A program made the position numbers and the translations under genes. The notes under the pieces are model-generated. The model saw nothing but the letters and a program-made list of their open reading frames with translations. It was not told the origin of the DNA and did no database searches. A stretch of DNA of 24,121 bases, taken from the NCBI GenBank assembly GCA_039184415.1, contig JBCDBB010000048.1, positions 1-24,121 on the forward strand, read 5' to 3'. Positions 1 to 6,514 of this stretch are shown here, piece by piece. Source of the DNA: JANSYP01 sp039184415. Its GTDB lineage: Bacteria; Pseudomonadota; Alphaproteobacteria; Rhodobacterales; Rhodobacteraceae. The stretch's first letter is position 1. Each line of letters starts with the position of its first letter.

Positions 1-80
1 AAATCCTTGGTGAGTTTTATGACGCGGTTGTCCTGGGCGCCCCTGTTTACGACGCAAACGGCGCGAATATGCGAGCTTAG
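1..80 (+). CDS. C-terminal end of a GcvT-like protein (partial)
   Basis: An open frame enters the window at its left edge (first full codon at base 3) and stops at TAG 78-80. It gives about 25 residues, ending in a segment with GEFYDAVVLGAPVYDANGAN. This resembles the last strand of the aminomethyltransferase (GcvT) C-terminal barrel, where members of the dimethylglycine/sarcosine dehydrogenase group end in a pattern like A-x-V-x-x-x-P-x-Y-D-x-x-x-x-x-M-R. The next gene starts 3 bases after the stop, so the two are probably co-transcribed. A GlxA-type regulator beside a methylated-glycine oxidase would be a familiar arrangement. The assignment rests on a short tail and is tentative; the rest of the gene lies outside the window. 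Confidence 0.5.
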   Translation, partial: ILGEFYDAVVLGAPVYDANGANMRA

Positions 81-83
81 AGC

Positions 84-1091
84 ATGATCGCGGAACGCAA
101 GATTCCATCGGTAGCGCCGGAATTGACGTTGGCCTCGGCAAAACCTGCCGCCGCCGAAGCCATCCGTTTTGTGCTGCTACCGCTGAAGTCATTTGTCGCC
201 ACCGACCTCACATTCGTCATTGATGCGCTGCACGAAGCGAACGTATTCAGCGGCAGGGATGTGTACAGCTGGTCGATTGCGAGCGAGACGGGCCAGCCTG
301 TGACCGCCACAAATGGGATGCAGGTATCGGCGCAGGTTATCCTGCCCGAGTTGACCCATCGGGATACGATCATTGTGATCAGCGGTGAAAAATATGAAGA
401 AAGCGCAACCTTGGGCGTTTTGTCCTGGCTGCGCCGACAGGCGCGGCGCGGAGTTCGGGCTGGAGGGATCGGAAGCGCCGCTTACACGCTGGCCAAGGCC
501 GGCCTCTTGCAGCGAAATCCCGCATCGTTGCATTGGTCCTATCGCGCCGCCATTTCCGAGACAAACCCGGATCTGGAAGTGAGTTCGGTCATATTCGAAA
601 ACTCAGAGAAACGGTTCACCTGCGCGGGTGGCGTATCGACTCTTGAACTGATGCTTCAGATCATTGAACGCGACATTGACGCATATACAGCAGCTTGGAT
701 TTCCGACAGGCTGATCTGCTCCAACCCTCGGAACGAGAAATACGAGCAGCGTATTTCAGATGCCTATCGGCTGGGATTCAGACACCCCAAGCTCGCAGCC
801 GCGATCCGGACGATGTCCACCCAGTTTGAAGACCCACTGAGCCTTGCGGAAGTAGCCGAAAGCGCCGGAATATCTGCACGGCAGTTGGAACGCCTATTCG
901 CCAAATACCTATCTCAGACGCCGAAGAAATTTTACCTTCAACAGCGCCTCGAGAATGCGCGGGCACTGCTGCAGCAAACTAACATGACCGTAACCGAAGT
1001 GGCACTGGCGAGCGGGTTCACCAACGCCAGCCATTTTTCACGCTGCTACAAAAGGCATTTCGGGAAAACGCCGATGCAGGACACGATATAA
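84..1091 (+). CDS. GlxA-type AraC family transcriptional regulator
   Basis: 335-residue DNA-binding regulator with the GlxA/GbdR architecture. Residues about 28-200 form a DJ-1/PfpI (class I amidotransferase-like) ligand domain. Residues about 232-335 form an AraC-type double helix-turn-helix, with the first helix pair around LSLAEVAESAGISARQLERL and the second around VTEVALASGFTNASHFSRCY. In the ligand domain the nucleophile-elbow region reads GIGSAAYTLAKAG, so the amidotransferase Cys is absent, as is usual for these non-enzymatic sensors. Relatives regulate catabolism of glycine betaine, carnitine, sarcosine or arginine. The neighbouring GcvT-like tail suggests a methylated-glycine effector, but that is inference. 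No strong Shine-Dalgarno precedes the ATG; GAGC sits immediately upstream. Confidence 0.88.
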   Translation: MIAERKIPSVAPELTLASAKPAAAEAIRFVLLPLKSFVATDLTFVIDALHEANVFSGRDVYSWSIASETGQPVTATNGMQVSAQVILPELTHRDTIIVISGEKYEESATLGVLSWLRRQARRGVRAGGIGSAAYTLAKAGLLQRNPASLHWSYRAAISETNPDLEVSSVIFENSEKRFTCAGGVSTLELMLQIIERDIDAYTAAWISDRLICSNPRNEKYEQRISDAYRLGFRHPKLAAAIRTMSTQFEDPLSLAEVAESAGISARQLERLFAKYLSQTPKKFYLQQRLENARALLQQTNMTVTEVALASGFTNASHFSRCYKRHFGKTPMQDTI

Positions 1092-1128
1092 CGTAAGCAA
1101 CAAAAGATACCCCGAATGGGTGTTGAAG

Positions 1129-1160
1129 AGCAGCCCGCAATAAGTCAGCAGGCTGCTTTA
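1129..1160. terminator. weak candidate terminator hairpin between convergent genes
   Basis: Inverted repeat AGCAGCC (1129-1135) and GGCTGCT (1151-1157) with a 15-nt loop, followed on the + strand by TTA. It lies 38 bases after the GlxA-type gene and between two convergent genes, where a terminator is expected. The T-tract is very short, so confidence is low. Confidence 0.3.
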
Positions 1161-1235
1161 AGGTTAGCGGAACGTGGCCTGAACTGGGGGTCGCTCCCGC
1201 ACCTGAGGTCTCATTCTGGCGATCCTACGCGATCC

Positions 1236-2006
1236 TCAGAATTTACCATTGCCATGAGGCATGTTGTCCGGGATCGAGTCGTTTATAGACCACTGTTCCA
1301 CAATTTTGCTGTTCTGGACCCGGAACAAATCGAAATACGCCGTTGCCTTACCATCCTCGACACCCTCGGAGGCAACAAAGACAAAGTTGCCTTCCGCAAT
1401 CGAGAAATGTGACTTCACATAGGTCTGCTCTTTCAGCATCGCTTGAAGACCTTCGATGCCAGCGCCAACACTTGGGCTACGCTGCACGAACGTAGCTGCG
1501 TCAACGAAATCCTGAACCGCGGCATCGGAACCCTTTGAACATAGTTCAGCGATATAATCGTTCACGATCGCTTTGTTCTCTGCCGTCAGATCAAGATCGG
1601 TGATTTCTGCTTCACCTTCGAGACTGCTGTTGCCACTGGCCGTTTCAGCCGTTGGGACGGTCGCGACCATCTTGTCCCAATGCTCGGCGATCTGACCATT
1701 TGCAACCCGGAACACATCGAAAGACACCATCTCACTGGTGCCGAACAGATCCGCATTTTCGTACGCATTGTGATATACGATCATGTCGCCTTCACACACG
1801 CCGCGCAGGAAAGTGCGCTTGATGCCCTGCTCTTTCAGAACCGGAATTGCATCCAAGATAGGCTGTGCTCCGGTCGCCAAATTTGGATTGTGTTGGATGT
1901 AATCTGGTGCGAGCAGCGGGGCCGCTTCGACTGTGTCGTATCTTTCGAAAAGCGCTTCCAATGTCTTGGTGATCAGCTGTCTGTTTGCGTTCATAGTCAT
2001 TTCCAT
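1236..2006 (-). CDS. tandem SnoaL-like (NTF2 fold) protein
   Basis: 256 residues made of two SnoaL/NTF2-like units, about residues 8-115 and 137-250. Each contains a helix-rich start, a QHNPN/QRSPS-type segment (YIQHNPNLATG in the first, FVQRSPSVGAG in the second) and a final strand with the signature FDVFRVANGQIAEHWD or FDLFRVQNSKIVEQWS. The family covers small polyketide cyclase-like and hydrolase-like proteins with a hydrophobic pocket; many members have no known substrate, and none can be assigned here. Three in-frame ATGs (2006, 2000, 1994) compete and no ribosome binding site decides clearly between them. It is divergent from the alcohol dehydrogenase gene, and the 250-bp gap between them must hold both promoters. 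Its base composition looks lower in GC than that of genes after 2.2 kb. Confidence 0.8.
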   Translation of the reverse strand: MEMTMNANRQLITKTLEALFERYDTVEAAPLLAPDYIQHNPNLATGAQPILDAIPVLKEQGIKRTFLRGVCEGDMIVYHNAYENADLFGTSEMVSFDVFRVANGQIAEHWDKMVATVPTAETASGNSSLEGEAEITDLDLTAENKAIVNDYIAELCSKGSDAAVQDFVDAATFVQRSPSVGAGIEGLQAMLKEQTYVKSHFSIAEGNFVFVASEGVEDGKATAYFDLFRVQNSKIVEQWSINDSIPDNMPHGNGKF

Positions 2007-2256
2007 AGTCCGAGAGTCTTTGTGACGGGCGCATTACCTTTCGGTGCTCCATCAGCGCTCGGAATAGCCTAGGCATAAAGCGAGTTTTTCTTGTGCAAAG
2101 AGCATTTTACGCCAAACAGAGTCGATTTAGCGCCCGCGAGGGATAAGCCGGTGTTCCCCCCAACTGATACCTGCACCTGCTCTCGTTGCGGATGCTGACG
2201 TCACGGCAGACACCTGATCCATAACCCGTCATTAAGTTCCAAGAAGGAGTAACCTC

Positions 2257-3420
2257 ATGAAAACACGCGCGGCCATTGCCTGGGGCCCGAACCAACCGCT
2301 GGAGATCGAAGAGATTGATCTCGAAGGCCCCAAAGAGGGCGAGGTTCTGGTGCGGATCGTCACCACCAGCCTGTGCCACACCGATGTGTTCACCCTGTCC
2401 GGCGAAGACCCGGAAGGTCTGTTCCCCTGTATCCTCGGTCATGAGGGCTGCGGTGTGGTGGAAGAGGTCGGCAAGGGCGTGACCTCTGTCCAGCCCGGCG
2501 ATCACGTGATCCCGCTCTATATCCCCGAAGATCCGAACTGCCCCTATATCCAGTCGGGCAAAACCAATCTCTGCCAGACTATCCGCAAGACCCAGGGCGC
2601 CGGGCTGATGCCGGACGGGACCTCGCGTTTCTCCTACAAGGGCAAGCAGATCCTGCATTACATGGGCACCAGCACCTTCAGTGAATACACGGTCCTGCCG
2701 GAGATTTCGGTGGCCAAGATCGCTCCGGAAGCGCCGCTGTCCAAAGCCTCGGTCATGGGTTGCGCCGTGCCCACCGGCATGGGCGCGGTGCGCAACACCG
2801 CCAAGGTCGAAGCCGGTGCCACCGTCGCTGTCTTTGGTCTGGGTGCCGTCGGCATGGCGGTCATTCAGGGCGCAGTGATGAACGGGGCCTCCAGGATCAT
2901 CGGCATCGATATCAACCCGTCCAAGTTCCTTCTGGCCAAGTCGCTTGGCGCGACGGAGTGCATCAACCCCAAGGATCACGATGCGCCGATCCAGGACGTT
3001 CTGGTCGAGATGACGGATGGCGGCCTAGACTACACCTTTGAGTGCGTCGGCAACGTGAACCTGATGCGCGCGGCCCTGGAAGCCTGTCACAAGGGCTGGG
3101 GCGAATGCACCGTGATCGGCGTCGCCGGCGCGGGTCAGGAGATCGCGACCCGGCCCTTCCAATTGGTGACCGGCCGGGTCTGGCGCGGGACAGCGTTCGG
3201 CGGCGTCCTCGGGCGGAGCGAACTGCCCGGCATGGTCGACGAGTGGATGCGCGGCGACTTCAGCGTGGACCCCTACATCACCCACCACATGAACCACGGG
3301 CAGATCAACACGGCCTTCGATCTGCTCAAGGCTGGCGAGTCGATCCGGTCGGTCATTCACTTCCAGCCGAGCGAGACGATGACCGTCAACTCATTGCCGG
3401 GCCAGATCGTGCCGGAATGA
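2257..3420 (+). CDS. class III alcohol dehydrogenase / S-(hydroxymethyl)glutathione dehydrogenase, structural zinc site degraded
   Basis: 387-residue zinc-dependent medium-chain dehydrogenase of the class III type, which oxidises S-hydroxymethylglutathione in formaldehyde detoxification and can reduce S-nitrosoglutathione. Class hallmarks include TQGAGLMPDGTSRF (113-126, with the IR at 109-110 before it), RPFQLVTGRVWRGTAFGG and the closing GESIRSVIHF. Catalytic zinc ligands Cys40, His62 (GHEGCG) and Cys169 are present, as are the NAD-binding GLGAVG (194-199) and Asp218. The structural zinc loop, normally four Cys, reads PEDPNCPYIQSGKTNLC: the first and third Cys are Asp92 and Ile98, and only Cys95 and Cys106 remain. 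About 17 residues extend past the usual C-terminus. A good ribosome binding site (AAGAAGGAG) precedes the ATG. The stop overlaps the next start (ATGA), so the gene is coupled to DUF1826. Divergence from typical GSH-FDH leaves the physiological substrate open. Confidence 0.88.
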   Translation: MKTRAAIAWGPNQPLEIEEIDLEGPKEGEVLVRIVTTSLCHTDVFTLSGEDPEGLFPCILGHEGCGVVEEVGKGVTSVQPGDHVIPLYIPEDPNCPYIQSGKTNLCQTIRKTQGAGLMPDGTSRFSYKGKQILHYMGTSTFSEYTVLPEISVAKIAPEAPLSKASVMGCAVPTGMGAVRNTAKVEAGATVAVFGLGAVGMAVIQGAVMNGASRIIGIDINPSKFLLAKSLGATECINPKDHDAPIQDVLVEMTDGGLDYTFECVGNVNLMRAALEACHKGWGECTVIGVAGAGQEIATRPFQLVTGRVWRGTAFGGVLGRSELPGMVDEWMRGDFSVDPYITHHMNHGQINTAFDLLKAGESIRSVIHFQPSETMTVNSLPGQIVPE

Positions 3421-4043
3421 TACAAAGCGCCATCAAGCAGGACACAACAAGTCCTGTCGGTATCGTCGATAGACCCGCGGGTTTGTCGGCGATCCGCGAC
3501 CCGCTTTTCGGAGCAGCGATTTGGTGGCGAGAGTTCGACTCAGGCTGCCAGTCTTGGCTCAATGCACTGGCGCCTGAGCAATTGCCTAACGCGCGCACGA
3601 TCGTGAAACCTGTCGCAGTCGGCGAAACGGTTTCCCGCATCTGCGACGCTTCCGGCACGCCCGACTGCCCGAAACGAGCGGTGTTTGTGGGCGATGTCGC
3701 CGCGCTGGCCGACACCTTCACAGGGATCATGGATGCGCCTTGGCTTCGGCTCCGTCTCGCTGTCGTCACCACCAATGCCTGTCGGAAGTTCCACGTCGAT
3801 GCGATTACCGCGCGGCTCGTCTGCACCTACCGGGGAACAGGAACGCAATACGGGGTATCGGTCGGAGACGCGGCCCCGGACCAGGTGTTCACCACCCCGA
3901 CAGCAGCGCCCATCGTCATGCGTGGCACGAAATGGGACACGGGCGTCGGGCTGTTGCACCGCTCGCCTCCCATTGAAGGCACCGGTGAGACACGGCTTGT
4001 TCTGGTGCTCGACCCGGTCATGGAACTCGAGGATGATTTCTGA
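3417..4043 (+). CDS. DUF1826 domain protein
   Basis: 208-residue protein starting at the ATG that overlaps the dehydrogenase stop (ATGA, 3417-3420). That overlap decides the start, although the frame is open much further upstream. The DUF1826 signature is the central block CRKFHVDAITARLVCTYRG followed by GTQYG, and a later VMRGTKWD block with LLHRSPPIEGTGETRLVLVLD. The conserved His/Asp and Cys residues look like a possible metal or redox site, but the family has no established biochemistry. From general knowledge, DUF1826 genes are often near zinc-homeostasis genes (COG0523 GTPases, zinc uptake). Here a ZevAB-like pair lies 0.5 kb downstream, which fits. The stop overlaps the next start (TGATG). 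Confidence 0.82.
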   Translation: MIQSAIKQDTTSPVGIVDRPAGLSAIRDPLFGAAIWWREFDSGCQSWLNALAPEQLPNARTIVKPVAVGETVSRICDASGTPDCPKRAVFVGDVAALADTFTGIMDAPWLRLRLAVVTTNACRKFHVDAITARLVCTYRGTGTQYGVSVGDAAPDQVFTTPTAAPIVMRGTKWDTGVGLLHRSPPIEGTGETRLVLVLDPVMELEDDF

Positions 4044-4333
4044 TGGCCACGAACCGAGGCAAAACGAGCCTCAAGCGGAAACGCCGAAGCACCAATCCGA
4101 TGCGTGAGTTTGATGGCCTGCCAGCGGAGCTTCGCGCCTGGCTCGCCGCCGCGATCCTTCCTTGGAGCCCCCGGTCCGTCAGACGCGCCTACCGGCGGGC
4201 CGCGGCACGGACAGGTTCCGGGGCCAGCGCCCTGGCGGAACTGGACCGGATGCAGGCCCGGCTGGTGGCGCGGGATTCTCGCAAGGTCTGGGGAGAGACA
4301 CACCCCGACGCAATGCCGGCGCTGCAGGAATGA
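4043..4333 (+). CDS. small DUF6525 family protein
   Basis: 96-residue basic protein starting in the TGATG overlap with DUF1826, so it is translationally coupled to it. Recognisable family features are the Arg/Lys-rich start (residues 5-16), the PMREFDGLPAELRAWLA block and the PWSPRSVRRAYRRA block, followed by ALAELDRMQARLVARDSRKVWG. It has no signal peptide or membrane segment. These small proteins are common in Rhodobacterales; I know of no function for them. The order dehydrogenase-DUF1826-DUF6525 with zero spacing suggests one transcript. Confidence 0.75.
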   Translation: MATNRGKTSLKRKRRSTNPMREFDGLPAELRAWLAAAILPWSPRSVRRAYRRAAARTGSGASALAELDRMQARLVARDSRKVWGETHPDAMPALQE

Positions 4334-4545
4334 TAAGTGTCCCGGCGACGGCTCGGCCTGCCGCGGGCGTGACCCGTGCACCGTCTCGATCCGTTGCGGT
4401 GCAAAGGCACGATCTAACGCGCGGGCTGCGGCCTGGAGTGAGCGCGGCTTTGCCATGGCCGTCACACGGCACCAAGGCTGGTTGCTTCCTTGCCCATGGA
4501 AATCATAGCCTTCCAAGAGGCTGACACCGGCCCGGAGCCGACCGA

Positions 4546-5190
4546 ATGACGAGACACTGCTGGATCCTAATGCTGGCCTTGGGTGCCGCGCCCTCCGCGT
4601 CGGCGCATCCCCATGTGTTTGTCGATGGCGGGGTCGATTTCATCCTTGGCGAGGATCGGGTACTGGAGGCGCTCGCCGTAACCTGGCGCTTCGACGCGTT
4701 CGAAACGCTCTACACCATCAATTCCAACGGCTTGAGCCTCGACGCCGAGGGCCAGCTGTCAGCGATGGATCTCGCGCAACTCACCCGCGTGCTCGCCGCC
4801 TGGCCCAAGGATTTCGAAGGCTCCGCACATCTGTCGCTGGACGGCGCACCCGTCGCGCTCGCGCCCCCGAAGGATCTGACCGCGGATCTGGTGGACGGAC
4901 GGCTGGAAGTGACCTTCACCCGCGACCTGACCGAGCCCTTGGCGACCGCAGGGCAGATGTTCGAGGTGAGCTTTCACGAGGCGACATATTTCTACGCCTT
5001 TTCCCTGACCGACCCGCCTGTTCTGGACGGCGACAGCTCCGGATGTTCCCACGAAATCGTGCCGTTCGAGCCAAGTGAGGACGACAGCGCGCTCCAGACG
5101 CTGCTTGGCGCCCTGGATCGAGAGGAAACCCCGGAAATCGCAAATGTCGGTGCTCTCTTTGCGGACTGGGTGTATCTGATATGCGACTAG
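4546..5190 (+). CDS. DUF1007 periplasmic metal-binding protein (ZevA-like)
   Basis: 214 residues with an N-terminal signal peptide (hydrophobic residues 5-18, probable cleavage after ASA at about 18-20). The mature start AHPHVFVDGGVDF is the DUF1007 hallmark; the two His residues exposed at the new N-terminus are likely metal ligands. A further conserved block is LAVTWRFDAFETLY. In the family, ZevA of Haemophilus acts with the membrane protein ZevB in zinc acquisition; other DUF1007 members pair with NicO-type nickel/cobalt transporters. The downstream gene overlaps by 10 bases and encodes such a transporter, so the two form a functional pair. GGAG eight bases before the ATG supports this start. 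A 212-bp gap separates it from DUF6525, so it may have its own promoter; no clear Zur-type AT-rich palindrome was seen in that gap. Confidence 0.85.
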   Translation: MTRHCWILMLALGAAPSASAHPHVFVDGGVDFILGEDRVLEALAVTWRFDAFETLYTINSNGLSLDAEGQLSAMDLAQLTRVLAAWPKDFEGSAHLSLDGAPVALAPPKDLTADLVDGRLEVTFTRDLTEPLATAGQMFEVSFHEATYFYAFSLTDPPVLDGDSSGCSHEIVPFEPSEDDSALQTLLGALDREETPEIANVGALFADWVYLICD

Positions 5191-6077
5191 CCGTTGCTTT
5201 CGCGGTTCTTCTGCTGCTCGCCGTCTTGGTTCTGGCGCTCGGCAGCCAGGCCGATGCGCTGGCGCACTGGGCGGTCACCTGGCAACGCGCCTTCCAGAAC
5301 GAGATGGCGAGTGCCGTGCGGGGGCTTCGGGCCGGCGAGGCCGGCGCCTGGAGCGCGCTGCTGCTGGGCGCCGGCGCGTATGGTTTCGTCCATGCCGTCG
5401 GCCCGGGGCACGGCAAGTACCTCATCGGGGGTGCCGGGCTCGGCTCCGGCGTGTCTGCCGGTCGTCTTCTGGCCCTGTCGCTCGCCTCCAGCCTGGCCCA
5501 ATCCCTCTGGGCGATTGTTCTGGTCTATGGCGGCTTCTCCCTCTTGGAGATCACGGCCCAGAACATGACATTTCTGGCCGAAGACGTGCTTGCCCCGGCG
5601 AGCTATGCGGCCATCGCCGCGGTCGGTGCCCTCTTTGTCTGGCGCGGTGCCCGGGCGCTTCTCCGGCTTCGCGTGGCCCGGCAGCCGACCGCATCGGCCA
5701 GTCATGCAGACGGGTGCGGGTGCTCCAGCCACGGTCCGACCCCCGAGGAGGCCGCCTCGCTGGGCTCCGTTCGTGACGCGGTTTTACTGATCGGCAGCAT
5801 TGCCATACGCCCCTGCACCGGTGCGATCTTCCTCTTGGTCATTTGCTGGCAGATGGGCATAGAACTCGCCGGAGCGGTTGCCGTCATCACCATGGGCCTG
5901 GGCACGGCCGGGCTGACGGGGCTGGTTGCCATTTCCAGTGTCACGGCGCGCGGTGTTGCGGTCTTCTCAAGCGACAACCTGGGACTGCTGCGGATCGCCC
6001 GGCCATCCCTGGAGTTGCTGGCCGGAAGCGTGATTGTCCTGATCAGCCTTCAGACCTTGCGCCACCTGATCTCATAG
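5181..6077 (+). CDS. NicO/RcnA-family inner-membrane metal transporter (ZevB-like)
   Basis: 298-residue polytopic membrane protein. It begins with a hydrophobic segment (residues 3-20), then a periplasmic-type stretch, then about five further membrane segments (57-72, 93-118, 137-155, 200-222, 226-250 and a last one near 272-292). Family motifs are HAVGPGHGK (71-79) and RPCTGA (210-215), both expected in the metal path of RcnA/NicO proteins. A short His/Cys-rich loop, SHADGCGCSSHG (about 174-185), lies between membrane segments and probably binds metal. The gene overlaps the DUF1007 gene by 10 bases. Zinc is favoured over nickel or cobalt because of the DUF1826 and DUF1007 context and the absence of nickel enzymes here, but the metal is not proven. 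Confidence 0.86.
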   Translation: MRLAVAFAVLLLLAVLVLALGSQADALAHWAVTWQRAFQNEMASAVRGLRAGEAGAWSALLLGAGAYGFVHAVGPGHGKYLIGGAGLGSGVSAGRLLALSLASSLAQSLWAIVLVYGGFSLLEITAQNMTFLAEDVLAPASYAAIAAVGALFVWRGARALLRLRVARQPTASASHADGCGCSSHGPTPEEAASLGSVRDAVLLIGSIAIRPCTGAIFLLVICWQMGIELAGAVAVITMGLGTAGLTGLVAISSVTARGVAVFSSDNLGLLRIARPSLELLAGSVIVLISLQTLRHLIS

Positions 6078-6139
6078 CGCCCCGGCGCATGCCGCCCGGT
6101 CCACCTTGGGTCCTTGCGGTGTCGGGCTGGCAGATTCCG

Positions 6140-6191
6140 TGAGCCATGCAAGCCGCCTCAGTGCCGGCTTGCATGGCTCAGTGCCGGCTTG
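6140..6191. repeat. perfect 16-bp inverted repeat with overlapping 15-bp direct repeat
   Basis: TGAGCCATGCAAGCCG (6140-6155) and its exact reverse complement (6165-6180) are separated by 9 bases. In addition CTCAGTGCCGGCTTG occurs twice, at 6157-6171 and 6177-6191. It lies 62 bases after the transporter stop. It could be the terminator of that operon, although there is no T-tract, or a small mobile or protein-binding repeat. Confidence 0.7.
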
Positions 6192-6433
6192 AAACGAGAA
6201 CACGCGCGATACTCAAGATCGGCAATGCCCGACCCCCGCGAGGTCACCCGCTCTACCGCGCCGCTTTCTGCACCTATCGTTGAGTTCATGCCGTCCTCCG
6301 GCGCGATCCTTCCCGCAACCGCCACAGGCCGTGATTTTCCTGCGTGGTCGGCATCGCTGCATCACCGGTGTCAAAACATCGCTGCGGATCGATCCAAACG
6401 GCGCAGTTCAATCCACGCGCGACACAAGCGCGG

Positions 6434-6463
6434 GATGCCGGGCCATGTCTGCGGCCCGGCATC
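6434..6463 (-). terminator. candidate hairpin terminator of the RTX gene
   Basis: GATGCCGGGCC (6434-6444) and GGCCCGGCATC (6453-6463) form an 11-bp perfect stem with an 8-nt loop, 51 bases beyond the RTX stop codon. There is no clear U-tract on either strand, so the terminator role is inferred from position and stem strength. Confidence 0.45.
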
Positions 6464-6514
6464 GTTGGTCTGCATGCGACGGGAAGACCGCTTCCTCGCC
6501 GGCTGCGGGGACCT

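Larger units (their letters stand above)
6078..6514. other. 437-bp intergenic region between convergent transcription units
   Basis: I see no supportable gene here. It holds a perfect 16-bp inverted repeat near the transporter end (6140-6180), a 15-bp direct repeat partly overlapping it, and an 11-bp GC-rich hairpin near the RTX gene end (6434-6463). Both hairpins are reported separately. Confidence 0.6.

Noticed and set aside
2196..2203. Perfect 8-bp palindrome TGACGTCA upstream of the dehydrogenase gene
   Set aside because: It is too short to be significant alone, its flanks are not symmetrical, and it resembles no Zur or formaldehyde-regulator site I can recognise.
4334..4545. Possible riboswitch or Zur site before the ZevAB-like pair
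   Set aside because: I found neither a recognisable conserved riboswitch core nor an AT-rich palindrome; only ordinary GC-rich sequence and a ribosome binding site.
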